This document shows, in pieces, positions 23,646-32,938 of a stretch of DNA of 39,673 nucleotides. A program made the position numbers and the translations under genes. The notes under the pieces are model-generated. The model searched no databases and was not told the DNA's origin. It worked only from the letters and a program-made list of their open reading frames with translations. Position 1 is the stretch's first letter. The number at the start of each line of letters is the position of its first letter. This DNA is from Luteolibacter sp. (GTDB taxonomy: Bacteria; Verrucomicrobiota; Verrucomicrobiia; Verrucomicrobiales; Akkermansiaceae): contig JAURCU010000011.1 of assembly GCA_030828305.1 (NCBI GenBank), positions 1 through 39,673 on the forward strand. Reading direction: 5' to 3'.

Positions 23646-25058
23646 CTATTCCGGAAAGACAATCTCGACATCATCACCCCCGCGCCCGGCTATGTCAGCG
23701 GCATCCTTGCTTGTCACGTAGACCATCAAGGAAATCAGTGCCAAGGCACAGGCGGTTTGGAGGATTTCCAGTGGTTTGGCTTGCACCGGTTTGCCCGCAA
23801 GTTTTTCGAGAATGGCCAAGGTGATGTGGCCGCCATCTAGCACGGGGAAGGGCAGCATGTTGAGGACGGCCAAGTTGACATTGAAGAGCACCATGAAGGC
23901 GAGAATGCGGCGCCAGCCGTCATCCATCTTGAGGAATTCGAACATCAGGTTGCCGATGCCCACCGGGCCGCTGAGGTGGTCGACGCCGACCTCGGACTTG
24001 CGATCGAAGAGCTTGGTGATGGTCACCCACATCATTTCAAGGCTGTCGGCCACTTGTTGGAAGGGCCCGGGCCTGACAATACGGGTGTCGACTTCACTCT
24101 CGAAGTCCCAGGTGACTCCGATCATGGGCTTCATGCCTTCGGGTTGCAGTGGAGCTTCCGGCAGCAACTCGACATGACGGCTGGATCCGTCCGGGGAGAC
24201 CACCGTGATGGTCACCTTCTTGTATTGCTGTTCTTCGAGGTAGACCGAGAAGGCGGCACGGCTGAAGAGGGCCTGGCCATCAACGTGGGTGATGTGGTCT
24301 CCGGCTTTGAGGCCAGCGTCAGCAGCTGGGCTGTTGGGAGCAACACCTGCGACCAGAAGCGGGCTGTTGTAGCTGATGCCGACTTTGCGCAGACCTCCAC
24401 GCTGATACCAGTGGGTGTCCTCCACCTCGAAGCCGGAGCGGATTTCGATGGGTTGGTCGTGGCCCTCGCGCTGAACGGTAAAGACCAGTTCGTCTGAGCT
24501 GCTTAGAATGATTTTTTCGGTGATGGAATCCAGCGAGCCTCGAAATCCATTCACTTTCTGACCATTGATGGCGATTACCACGTCACCGGGCAGGAGGCCG
24601 GCTTTGGCGGCGGGGCTGTCGGCAGCCACATAGCCGATGGTCTGGGTGGTGATGAGATCCTTTGGCTTGCCCACGCCCCAGATCACAAAAGCGGAGGCGA
24701 GGGCGAGCAGCATGGAGAAAAGCGGACCGGCAAAGGCGACAATGATTTTATCCAGCGGCTTGATGGGTGGCAGGGCTTTGGACTCCTTGTTACTGCCTTC
24801 GATGGATTCCATCGGGGCCATCTGGGGGAGCGCCACAAAACCGCCGGCAGGGATCCAGCCGAGACCGTATTGGACGCCTCCCACGGTCTTTTTCCAGATT
24901 GGCTTGCCGAACCAGATCTGGAAGCGGTCGACCTGCAGGCCTCGCCATTTGGCGGCCCAGAAGTGTCCGAGTTCGTGAACAAAGATGATGATGTTGAAGA
25001 CCGCCAGAACGACGACAATCAGCAAAATGACTTGGAAAGTGGTGGTCAGGAAATCCAT
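23646..25058 (-). CDS. rseP: Site-2 intramembrane zinc protease RseP
   Basis: A 470-residue membrane metalloprotease that cleaves membrane-spanning substrates such as anti-sigma factors and leftover signal peptides. The start at 25058 gives MDFLTTTFQVILLI and puts the first membrane segment at the N-terminus; the frame is open for 38 more codons upstream without family similarity. The zinc motif is H28-E29-L-G-H32 in IIFVHELGHFWAAKWRG. Two PDZ domains follow (around AADSPAAKAGLLPGDVVIAI and APNSPAADAGLKAGDHITHV). The second metal motif is NMLPFPVLDGGH. No dxr, bamA or other usual partner is adjacent. It is divergent from the DUF6288 gene (172 bases). Confidence 0.93.
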   Translation of the reverse strand: MDFLTTTFQVILLIVVVLAVFNIIIFVHELGHFWAAKWRGLQVDRFQIWFGKPIWKKTVGGVQYGLGWIPAGGFVALPQMAPMESIEGSNKESKALPPIKPLDKIIVAFAGPLFSMLLALASAFVIWGVGKPKDLITTQTIGYVAADSPAAKAGLLPGDVVIAINGQKVNGFRGSLDSITEKIILSSSDELVFTVQREGHDQPIEIRSGFEVEDTHWYQRGGLRKVGISYNSPLLVAGVAPNSPAADAGLKAGDHITHVDGQALFSRAAFSVYLEEQQYKKVTITVVSPDGSSRHVELLPEAPLQPEGMKPMIGVTWDFESEVDTRIVRPGPFQQVADSLEMMWVTITKLFDRKSEVGVDHLSGPVGIGNLMFEFLKMDDGWRRILAFMVLFNVNLAVLNMLPFPVLDGGHITLAILEKLAGKPVQAKPLEILQTACALALISLMVYVTSKDAADIAGRGGDDVEIVFPE

Positions 25059-25230
25059 GGATAGGTGGGCAATCGCCAGATGGGCAAGGTAGCCCTGCAA
25101 ACGGCTGCCGCAAGCGCATTTGTCCCTCGCCCCGATGGCCCTCCGGGCGGCAAGGTGGTGCGACATGAACATCCCCTTATTGGCGAGAAAGATTGAAGGA
25201 CTGTGTGGTTGGCCTTACGAGCTCATGGGC

Positions 25231-27633
25231 ATGAGAATCTTTTCGAGTCTTTCCTGCCTGCTCTTGGCCTCTAGCGCATCTATGATTGCCGCGCCGCAGA
25301 TGATGCCCAAGCCCGACTTCACCAAGGGCGAGGCAATCCCCGAGACCGCAACCAAGGACTGGAATCTGGGGCCCACCGGTTTGCGCGGCTGGATGCACAC
25401 CCACCAACTTGCCACCACCTATGCCCGCCAGGTGCTTGTCACCGAAGTGGCCGAGGGCTCGCCTTCCGAGGGGCTTGTCAAAAAAGGCGACGTCTTGTTG
25501 GGAGTGGCTGGCAAGCCCTTCACCATCGATCCACGTCTGGAGATGGGGAAGGCCATCACCGCCGCCGAGGCCGCGGACGGCAAGCTCGCCCTGACCCGCT
25601 GGCGCGATGGCAGCGTCGGGGTAGTGCATGTGCAACTCGAAGTGCTCGGTCGCTATAGTGAGACAGCTCCCTACGACTGCCCGAAGTCCAAGCTTGTGAT
25701 GGATCGCTCTGCCGAGGCCCTCTCCAGGCGCATGGCGGCTCCTGACTACAAGGGTAACGCCATCACTCGCTCACTCAATGGCCTGGGACTGCTCGCCAAC
25801 GGTGACCCCAAATACCACTCATTGCTTAAAAAAGAAGCCGAGTGGGCCGCCGCCCAGGAAATTGATCACATGGCGACCTGGTGGTATGGCTACATTACGG
25901 TTTTCCTTGCCGAATACATCATGGCAACGGGTGACGACTCGGTGCTGCCCGGCCTGCGCCGCATCAATATGGAGGCTGCCAAGGGGCAGAGCGCGGTGGG
26001 CTCATGGGGTCATAAGTTTGCGAATGAAGATGGTCGTCTGCTGGGTTACGGCATGATGAATTCACCGGGTGTGGTGCTTACCATCGGCATGGCCCTGTCA
26101 CGGGATGCCGGGGTCAAGGATCCTGAAGTTCTCGAGGCCATCAAACGCAGCTACACCTTCCTGCGCTTCTACATCGGCAAGGGTTCGATTCCCTACGGCG
26201 ATCATGCGCCTTTCAATCGCGGGCACGAGGACAATGGCAAAAACGGCATGGTGACGGTGCTCTTCGATCAGCTTGGCGACGAGCAGGGCACCAAGTTCTT
26301 CTCCAAGATGAGCACCGCCGCACACTACGGTGAGCGAGACTGTGGGCACACCGGCAACTACTTCAATGTCACCTGGGCCATGCCCGGCGTCTCGCGCAGT
26401 GGGCCTCACGCCGCCGGAGCATGGATGAAGGAATTCGGCAGTTGGTATTTTGATTTGGCCCGCAGTTGGGACTGGAGCTTTCCGCACCAGGGGCCAGCTC
26501 AGCCGCGCAACGACGCCTACGGAAACTGGGACGCCACCGGCATGTATCTCATTGCTTACGGCATGGAGCGCAGGGCTCTTCTTCTGTGTGGCCGCAAGCC
26601 TGCCTGCATTCCGCCCTTGAGTGCTGCAGAGGCGCAGGAAATCGCCGCCATCGGGCGGGCCTTCAATTGGGAGAAGCCCACGGCAGCCTACGAAGAGTTG
26701 CCAGCCGAAATGCTGATTGATTTGCTCGGCGGCTGGTCACCCATCGTGCGGGAACGCGCCGGAGAGGCGATTTCCAGAAAGCACGCGGACCTTCCACTGG
26801 AAACATTCGTGCACATGCTTGAGTCGCCCGATATCAATGTGCGTTTGGGTGCCTGTGAGGCGCTCAAGAACATGGGTGACAAGGCGGCATCCGTCGTCCC
26901 GATGTTGCGTGATGCCCTAAAAGATGAGGACATGTGGGTGCGCGTCAAGGCCGCCGAAGCGCTTGGTCGTATTGGTGAGCCGGCAATGATCGCCGCACCC
27001 CAACTGCTGCACATGCTGGCCAGAGGGCCGACTGCAGAAGATCCACGTGGCATGGAGCAGCGCTATCTTGCCGATGCGGTCTTCAGTGGGCGAGAGGGAC
27101 TGCTTCGTGGCTCCCTGGATGGGGTGGAACGCGCGCAACTGCTCTCGGCGGTTCGCGCCGCTTTGCTAAACGAGGACGGCCGTACCCGCGGCAATCTGGC
27201 CATCATCTACCGCAAGCTCTCCTTCGAAGAACTCAAGCCACTTCTTCCCTCCATTCACAAGGCCATCATTGAGAAATCACCCAGCGGTATCATGTTTGAC
27301 GGAACCATCCAGGATGCGGGCCTCGATCTCTACAGCAAGAATCATGTCAGTGAAGGCATCGAGTTGATCGCCGACTACGTCTGGCAGCAAAAACCTCATG
27401 GCAGTGAGAAGCGCGTGACCCAATACTGCAACATGCTCAAGCGTTATGGTGCGCACGCCCGTCGTGCGATCCCCAAGTTGGAGCGCGCGATCGATTACTT
27501 TGAGAACGAGGAAAAGGATTTTCCTAAACGCCTGAGCCAACAAAAGGCCGATGACGTGCGCAAGGCCATCGAAGAAATCAAGCAACTCACCGAGAAGCCC
27601 GAGTTGGTCGATTTACGCAACCTTGTTCAGTAG
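25231..27633 (+). CDS. Secreted DUF6288 protein with PDZ-like and HEAT-repeat regions
   Basis: An 800-residue protein with a signal peptide (RIFSSLSCLLLASSASMIAA). The start at 25231 was chosen for that; ATG at 25225 would add two residues, and the frame is open to 25120. Residues ~30-140 contain a PDZ-like unit (WNLGPTGLRGWMHT, EGLVKKGDVLLGVAGKPF). Residues ~150-460 are the helical core characteristic of the family (TRSLNGLGLLANGD, GYGMMNSPGVVLT, YGDHAPFNRGHEDNGK, GHTGNYFNVTWAMPGVSRS), resembling an alpha/alpha-toroid. Residues ~490-620 are HEAT repeats (INVRLGACEALKNMGDKA, WVRVKAAEALGRIGEPA). Function is unknown; conserved His, Asp and Arg residues in the core suggest an enzyme. Its stop overlaps the nagZ stop by 7 bases, tail to tail. 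Confidence 0.88.
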   Translation: MRIFSSLSCLLLASSASMIAAPQMMPKPDFTKGEAIPETATKDWNLGPTGLRGWMHTHQLATTYARQVLVTEVAEGSPSEGLVKKGDVLLGVAGKPFTIDPRLEMGKAITAAEAADGKLALTRWRDGSVGVVHVQLEVLGRYSETAPYDCPKSKLVMDRSAEALSRRMAAPDYKGNAITRSLNGLGLLANGDPKYHSLLKKEAEWAAAQEIDHMATWWYGYITVFLAEYIMATGDDSVLPGLRRINMEAAKGQSAVGSWGHKFANEDGRLLGYGMMNSPGVVLTIGMALSRDAGVKDPEVLEAIKRSYTFLRFYIGKGSIPYGDHAPFNRGHEDNGKNGMVTVLFDQLGDEQGTKFFSKMSTAAHYGERDCGHTGNYFNVTWAMPGVSRSGPHAAGAWMKEFGSWYFDLARSWDWSFPHQGPAQPRNDAYGNWDATGMYLIAYGMERRALLLCGRKPACIPPLSAAEAQEIAAIGRAFNWEKPTAAYEELPAEMLIDLLGGWSPIVRERAGEAISRKHADLPLETFVHMLESPDINVRLGACEALKNMGDKAASVVPMLRDALKDEDMWVRVKAAEALGRIGEPAMIAAPQLLHMLARGPTAEDPRGMEQRYLADAVFSGREGLLRGSLDGVERAQLLSAVRAALLNEDGRTRGNLAIIYRKLSFEELKPLLPSIHKAIIEKSPSGIMFDGTIQDAGLDLYSKNHVSEGIELIADYVWQQKPHGSEKRVTQYCNMLKRYGAHARRAIPKLERAIDYFENEEKDFPKRLSQQKADDVRKAIEEIKQLTEKPELVDLRNLVQ

Positions 27634-28703
27634 TCTTCTACCGGGCTCTGCGTGGGTCCGGCATCTTCATGTGGCAGTTGCTTGTGGATGGCCTCAATGG
27701 CTTCACAGGTCTTGTACCACTGCGCGTCGCTCCACAATAGTGGGCCGTAGAGTTTGTTGCGCCGGAAGTGCTCAATGCGTTGTAGGGCGTCGTCAATGGT
27801 GGCGTGCGGGAGTTCGGCAATGGCCTTGGCGGCGAGTTCCGCGCTTTCGGTCTGATGGCAGATGAGTGCGATGTCATTGCCGGCCTGGATGGCGAGTTTG
27901 GCATCCTCCCCACGGCCGAAGCGTTTGGTGATCGCACTCATGTCGAGGTCGTCGGTGAGCACCAGGTGATGGTCGAAGCCGAGTTGGCAGCGCAGGAAGT
28001 CCCGGATGATGCGCGGTGAAAGCGAGGCGGGCAGTTTCGGGTCGATGCGGGGAAACTCGACGTGGGCAACCATGATCGCGTCGAGTTCGGGCATAAGTGC
28101 AGTGTAGGGAAGAACGTCTGCACGCAGCAGGTCCTCAATGCTGGCATCGGCCTGTGGCAACTCGTGGTGGGGATCACTCCGGGCGAGTCCACCGGCAGGG
28201 AAGTGCTTGCCGCAGCCGGCGAGATGGCGCTTGCGCTGCCAGCGGTTCCAGTGGCCGGCATAGTCAATGACGCGTTGAGTTTCGCTACTCCAGCAGCGTC
28301 CTCGCAGGGCATTGGACTTTTCGGGAAAGTGATCGATGTCGAGCACTGGCGCGAAGTTGAGATTGAAGCCGAGCAAGCGAATAAGATCGGCAGTGAAGGC
28401 ACCCGCATCCGCAATCAGTCCCATGTTGCCATGCGCGCCGAGTGCCGCGGCCGACGGACATTGGGGAGCGATTGCCCGGGTGCGTGTGACGCGTCCGCCT
28501 TCCTGGTCGATGGCAATGATGGGCGGATCGCCAATATTGAGTTCGCGCAGATCATCGGTGAGTTGGCGTGTTTGAGCTGCGCTCTCGATATTGCGTGAAA
28601 AGAGGATGTAGCCGGCGGGCTGCAGGCGACGGAAGCGCGCGGCCTCCTGCGGGGTGAGCTGCACCCCCTCAAGGCCAAGCATGAGTAGGCAGCCCGCGTT
28701 CAT
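27627..28703 (-). CDS. nagZ: Beta-N-acetylhexosaminidase (GH3, NagZ-like)
   Basis: A 358-residue glycoside hydrolase family 3 enzyme that removes N-acetylglucosamine from peptidoglycan fragments (recycling). The start at 28703 gives MNAGCLLMLGLEG, typical for cytoplasmic NagZ. Motifs: AGYILFSRNI, IAIDQEGGRVTR, FAPVLDIDHF, KHFPAGG, DAIMVAHVEFP and the nucleophile strand VLTDDLDMSAI. The usual KHFPGHG loop reads KHFPAGG, while the DPHHE that follows keeps the Asp-His pair used as acid/base. It lies third in the operon lptF/G-like - unknown - nagZ, and begins 4 bases after the stop of the unknown gene. Confidence 0.9.
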   Translation of the reverse strand: MNAGCLLMLGLEGVQLTPQEAARFRRLQPAGYILFSRNIESAAQTRQLTDDLRELNIGDPPIIAIDQEGGRVTRTRAIAPQCPSAAALGAHGNMGLIADAGAFTADLIRLLGFNLNFAPVLDIDHFPEKSNALRGRCWSSETQRVIDYAGHWNRWQRKRHLAGCGKHFPAGGLARSDPHHELPQADASIEDLLRADVLPYTALMPELDAIMVAHVEFPRIDPKLPASLSPRIIRDFLRCQLGFDHHLVLTDDLDMSAITKRFGRGEDAKLAIQAGNDIALICHQTESAELAAKAIAELPHATIDDALQRIEHFRRNKLYGPLLWSDAQWYKTCEAIEAIHKQLPHEDAGPTQSPVEDY

Positions 28704-28707
28704 GGCT

Positions 28708-29415
28708 TCAGACGGGTTTTTCCTGGCTATCGGATTGTTCGCAATCCACTTGCTCAGCAACTGGTTGCGGCTCACTCGGAGCCTCCTCAGCCGTGGTCTC
28801 CGGAGTCTTTTCCCGGGAGTCACTGCTGGATTGCTCTGCGCTTACAGGTTGCTCGACGGCATTCGTTTCTGCAGCTGTTTCGGGGCCCAATTCGGGAAGG
28901 CGTCCATTGTTTTCGAGTAGCACGAACACCTCTTCCTGCACCTTCTCCACTTGATCGAGAGGGATGTTGGGGTCACGCACCAGGTAGACCTCACCGGTCT
29001 TGCGATGCTCGTATACGCGCATGATGCCGTTGGGCATTTGCTGGTTATCGGTTTCGCGCAGCAGTTTCTTGCGCTCCAGCATCACTGCCAGGATGTAGCG
29101 GGTGTTTGCGGTGTGTTCCTGGTCCTCCTCGATCAGGCGCTCGAGCAATTCCTCGGGGCTGAGTTGCTTGATCGGATCCTCGCGGGTTTCGCAATCGGGC
29201 ACCACATAGGTCGAGCGCCAGAAGGAGAAGGGAATTTCCTCTTGCTCGCCGCGTGCTTGCCAGGCGTCGATGCAATAGTCGAGACGCAGATAGCCGGAGC
29301 TTTCGGGGTCTGGGAAAAGAGCGGTGACGATGGCTTCACCATCTTCGAAGTGACGCTGGGTGGACGCGCATTCGCGCGAGCGGGATCGGACGTGCCAAGA
29401 TTCTGCGAGAGCCAT
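28708..29415 (-). CDS. Hypothetical protein between an Lpt permease and nagZ
   Basis: A 235-residue predicted soluble protein. The start at 29415 gives MALAESWHVRSRSREC and follows a CACTC leader; the frame is open upstream but overlaps the permease gene. The N-terminal ~90 residues hold three spaced cysteines (SREC, DYC, PDCE) and aromatic strands (LRLDYCIDAW, FSFWRSTYVV), which could be a metal-binding fold. The middle is helical (ELLERLIEEDQEHTANTRYI LAVMLERKK). The last ~60 residues are a low-complexity acidic tail rich in Glu, Ser, Thr and Pro. It is cotranscribed with the permease (20 bases) and nagZ (4 bases). No function can be assigned. Confidence 0.78.
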   Translation of the reverse strand: MALAESWHVRSRSRECASTQRHFEDGEAIVTALFPDPESSGYLRLDYCIDAWQARGEQEEIPFSFWRSTYVVPDCETREDPIKQLSPEELLERLIEEDQEHTANTRYILAVMLERKKLLRETDNQQMPNGIMRVYEHRKTGEVYLVRDPNIPLDQVEKVQEEVFVLLENNGRLPELGPETAAETNAVEQPVSAEQSSSDSREKTPETTAEEAPSEPQPVAEQVDCEQSDSQEKPV

Positions 29416-29434
29416 GAGTGTGGATGAGTTCGGT

Positions 29435-30820
29435 CTAAGCAGGAGAGAACCAGCTTCGGATGCTGGCGTAAATCGGTTTTCCGGTGACGCGCCGCTGCAA
29501 CAGGTAAAAGCCGATGCCTCCAAAGATGATGTTGGGCAGCCAGGCTGCAAGCATGGGCGGCAGGTAGCCGGACTCTCCAAGGGCCAGGATGATCGTGTTG
29601 ATGAGTAGCATCAGGCAGGAGAGAGCGATAGCCAAGAAGATGCCACCCGTGGAGGCGCGTCTTGAGAACTGGATGGCGAGGGGAGCTGCCAGCAATACGG
29701 TGATCATGCAGGCAAAGGGCAGGGCGAAGCGGTAGTGGCGATGGGTCAGGTAGGGTTCCGGGTCGGCGATGTTAGGAAATTTTTCGTGCGTGTTGAGCCA
29801 AGCATTGAGCCCCGGGACGCCCAGGTGTTTGGCCTCGAGGCCGGGCTTGATGATCTGCCAAGGCGTTTCGGCCCAACCACCAATGATCAGAGGGCCCTCT
29901 GGCATTTCATAGACTGGCGGTTCCCGGTCGGCATAGCGGCAGATGACAGCCTTGTAGAAGGTCCACTCGCCGGTATCGGGATCCCAGCTCGCTTTTTTTG
30001 CCGTCAGCCGCGAGGCAAGTTTTTCATCCTCCCCGGTGGTGGTCACCTCCACGCCAAGCAAAGCCTTGCCTTTCTGGTAGTCGGGGGGGAAGGAGTTGAC
30101 CATCCACAGCCTGCCGGTGTGCAGGTTGCGGTAGACCACTTTGGAGGCCTTTTTGGTCTGCTGGCCGGTGGCCCGCTGAAGGATTTCATTCTGGCTGCCC
30201 TCGGCTACCGGCGCCCAATGGTAGTTGATGCCGAGGGCGAGAAGCGTGCACACCGCCCCTGCAATGATGAGCGGTACGCAAAGGCGCAGCACGCTGCGTC
30301 CGGCCTGGATGATGGCGATGACTTCTCGGTTGGAGGAGAGTCGACTCAGCGACTCGAGCAGCGAGAGCATCAGTGCGTAGGGCAAAAGCAGCATCAGCAC
30401 CGCAGGCAGTCGTGTGAAGTAATAGACCAGGGCGGTCCCCACCACATTGTCGGAACTGGTAAGTTCGCCGACATTGTCTGATAGGTCGAGTAGCAGCCAC
30501 ACAACGTAGAGGCCAGCCATGCAGATGCCAAACATGGTGAGAAATCGGCGCGTGATGTAGCGGTCGAGGATGTCGCCAAGGCTGTAGAGCCACGCGCCCA
30601 GTGCGGGCAAAAGACAGATGCCTGCCATGATCCAGGGTCGGGCCTGTTCGGTGACGACATGAGAGTCGGGAAAGCCGAGCAATTGTTGGTGCACGGAGCT
30701 CAGCTCAAAAGGCAGCAGGATGAGCGTGGCCACGAGGCCTGCCACGGACACGCCCAACACGAGTAGCCAGTGACGGGGTGTTTGTTGCAGCCAGGCGGGA
30801 GGCGACGTAGGAAAATTCAT
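29435..30820 (-). CDS. LptF/LptG-family permease (YjgP/YjgQ)
   Basis: A 461-residue inner-membrane protein of the lipopolysaccharide export permease family. The start at 30820 (MNFPTSPPAWLQQTPRHW) is chosen; the upstream open frame crosses the divergent helicase gene. Two hydrophobic helices precede the family domain, which starts with GDILDRYITRRFLTMFGICM. A periplasmic beta-jellyroll region follows (residues ~220-350), and three helices close the protein (HRHYRFALPFACMITVLLAAP, AIALSCLMLLINTII, LAAWLPNIIFGGIGFYLL). The extra N-terminal helices make it longer than E. coli LptF or LptG. Only one such gene is in view; its partner and LptB must be elsewhere. It heads the operon with the unknown gene and nagZ. 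Confidence 0.9.
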   Translation of the reverse strand: MNFPTSPPAWLQQTPRHWLLVLGVSVAGLVATLILLPFELSSVHQQLLGFPDSHVVTEQARPWIMAGICLLPALGAWLYSLGDILDRYITRRFLTMFGICMAGLYVVWLLLDLSDNVGELTSSDNVVGTALVYYFTRLPAVLMLLLPYALMLSLLESLSRLSSNREVIAIIQAGRSVLRLCVPLIIAGAVCTLLALGINYHWAPVAEGSQNEILQRATGQQTKKASKVVYRNLHTGRLWMVNSFPPDYQKGKALLGVEVTTTGEDEKLASRLTAKKASWDPDTGEWTFYKAVICRYADREPPVYEMPEGPLIIGGWAETPWQIIKPGLEAKHLGVPGLNAWLNTHEKFPNIADPEPYLTHRHYRFALPFACMITVLLAAPLAIQFSRRASTGGIFLAIALSCLMLLINTIILALGESGYLPPMLAAWLPNIIFGGIGFYLLQRRVTGKPIYASIRSWFSPA

Positions 30821-30925
30821 GGACAAGCGAGGCCCGGAGAATGGCCGTTGGACAGGAGGGGTGTCGAGAGCGAAGCGATCCCGATGGCTGTTGACTGTTG
30901 AGTGTTGATCGAGCGAAGCTTGCCC

Positions 30926-32938
30926 ATGATCGGACTCACTGAAGGCGAGGGCACAACCGGCGCTCCCGGGCTCCCGGATGAGGTGCACGACGCTTTCTCC
31001 GCTTCTGGCCTTTTGGCCAAGTCGCCGGACTTCGAGTTTCGCTCCGAGCAGCAGGAACTGGCGGTGGCGGTGGCCGAGGCCATTCAGGATGGACAACCCT
31101 TGGTGGCGGAGGCGGGTACCGGGGTCGGCAAATCCCTGGCCTATTTATTGCCGGCAGCGCGCCTCGCCATTGAGACCGGACGCAAGGCGGTGATCTCGAC
31201 GCACACCATCAATCTGCAGGAACAATTGGTGCGCAAGGACATCCCCATTGTGCGCAAGCTGTTGGGCCACGAGCTGCCGGCGGTACTTCTTAAGGGCCGG
31301 CAAAACTACCTGTGCCCTGCACGCCTCAAGCGCGCTCTGGAGCAAACCGGCGACCTCTTCACCACCCAAGAGAACGATGAGCTCGAGCAAATTCGCAAAT
31401 GGGCAGAAGGCACGCGCGATGGCACGCTCAGCGATCTCGAATTTCAACCCATGACCAAGGTCTGGCTGCAGGTATGCTCGGAAGCACACTTGTGCACGGC
31501 CCGCCACTGCGGGCCGCGGGGCAACTGCTTCTTCCAGGAAGCGCGAAAGGCGGCGGCTGAGGCCAAGTTGGTGGTGGTCAATCACACGCTCTTCTTTGCT
31601 TTGCTTGACACCGAGCTCGAGGATTTTGGAGCTGAAGGCCAGCAATCCAAAGGCTTTCTTTTTTCCAACGACTTCGCGATTCTCGATGAGGCCCACACCA
31701 TTGAACAGGTGGCCGCGGTGCAGCTTGGTCTGCGAGTGTCGCAGGCGGGCCTGCGTTTCGATTTGCATCGTCTCTACCATCCGCGCACCCGCAAGGGATT
31801 GCTCAAGAGTTACCGTAAGGCATCGCTGCTGGCTGCAGTCGAGGAGGCGCTGATCGCCGGAGACCGTTTTTTTCACGAACTCGGAGAAGTGGCAAACTTC
31901 GGCCAGTGGAGTCGTGAATTTCGCGTGCGCGAGCCTGCCATGGTGCCCAATCAACTTGCTGAGCCGCTGCGTCGCCTGTGGCAGCAGATTGACGAGGTCG
32001 CCTCTGAAGAGCAGGGCGAGGGCAATCGTGCCGAACTTCAGGACGCTTCCCGCCGCCTGCGCGAGGCGCATGGCGCGGTCTCGGTCTTTCTCGATCAAAG
32101 CCAGGACGACAATGTCTACTGGATTGAGAAGGCGGGCCGCGACGAAACCCAGTTCAGCCTGCATGCGGCACCCATCAGGGTCGCCGATCTCTTGCGCCCG
32201 TTGCTCTTTGGTCCGGGCAAATCGCTGGTCATGACCAGTGCCACCCTGGGGGTGGGTGACTCCTCTCTAAACTATTTTCGCACGCGGGTAGGAGCTGAGC
32301 AGGCTGCCGCCATATGCATCGGCAGTCCCTTTGACTTTGCCAATCAGATGAAGGTGCGCATCCACAAGTCCGTGCCCGATCCCGGCACTCCCAATTACGA
32401 TACGCAACTCGCCAAGGCGATTGAAGCCTCGCTCGAGGTCAGTGAGGGGCGCGCCTTCGTGCTTTTCACCAGTTACCGCACCATGCGCGATGCGGCGGAT
32501 CGTCTGCGGCCCTTTTTCAAGAAGCGCGGCTGGAGGCTCTTGTTGCAGGGCGAAGGTCTGCCACGCCACCGCATGGTTGAGGAATTCCGCGCGGACGTGC
32601 ACAGCGTGCTTTTCGGCACCGATAGTTTCTGGGCCGGGGTCGACGTGCCCGGTGAAGCTCTCTCTAATGTGGTTGTCACCCGTCTGCCCTTTGCTGTGCC
32701 CGATCATCCACTGACCGCCTCGCGCCTTGATGCCATCTCCGAAGCCGGCGGCAATCCCTTCATGGAGTATTCGCTTCCCGAAGCCATTCTCAAGCTGCGT
32801 CAGGGAGTGGGCCGCCTGATCCGCAATACCACCGACCGGGGTTGGGTCTGCATCCTGGACAACCGCATCCTGAACAAGCGCTATGGCAAATCCTTCCTCA
32901 AGGCCTTGCCCGGTGCCCCGGTGGAAATCATCGAGTGA
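30926..32938 (+). CDS. dinG: DinG/XPD-type ATP-dependent DNA helicase
   Basis: A 670-residue superfamily 2 helicase (5'-3', XPD-like). The start at 30926 is an ATG in CCC-ATG context; a GTG at 30902 in frame is possible. Motif Q/I: FRSEQQELAVAVAEAI, then EAGTGVGKS (Walker A). Motif Ia: ISTHTINLQEQLV. Four iron-sulfur cysteines are visible (KVWLQVCSEAHLCTARHCG and GNC). Motif II is DEAHTIEQ. C-terminal helicase motifs: FTSYRTMRDAADRL, GTDSFWAGVDVPG and the arginine finger region RQGVGRLIRN. All key residues are present. It ends directly against aroD, with no base between the two stop codons. Confidence 0.93.
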   Translation: MIGLTEGEGTTGAPGLPDEVHDAFSASGLLAKSPDFEFRSEQQELAVAVAEAIQDGQPLVAEAGTGVGKSLAYLLPAARLAIETGRKAVISTHTINLQEQLVRKDIPIVRKLLGHELPAVLLKGRQNYLCPARLKRALEQTGDLFTTQENDELEQIRKWAEGTRDGTLSDLEFQPMTKVWLQVCSEAHLCTARHCGPRGNCFFQEARKAAAEAKLVVVNHTLFFALLDTELEDFGAEGQQSKGFLFSNDFAILDEAHTIEQVAAVQLGLRVSQAGLRFDLHRLYHPRTRKGLLKSYRKASLLAAVEEALIAGDRFFHELGEVANFGQWSREFRVREPAMVPNQLAEPLRRLWQQIDEVASEEQGEGNRAELQDASRRLREAHGAVSVFLDQSQDDNVYWIEKAGRDETQFSLHAAPIRVADLLRPLLFGPGKSLVMTSATLGVGDSSLNYFRTRVGAEQAAAICIGSPFDFANQMKVRIHKSVPDPGTPNYDTQLAKAIEASLEVSEGRAFVLFTSYRTMRDAADRLRPFFKKRGWRLLLQGEGLPRHRMVEEFRADVHSVLFGTDSFWAGVDVPGEALSNVVVTRLPFAVPDHPLTASRLDAISEAGGNPFMEYSLPEAILKLRQGVGRLIRNTTDRGWVCILDNRILNKRYGKSFLKALPGAPVEIIE

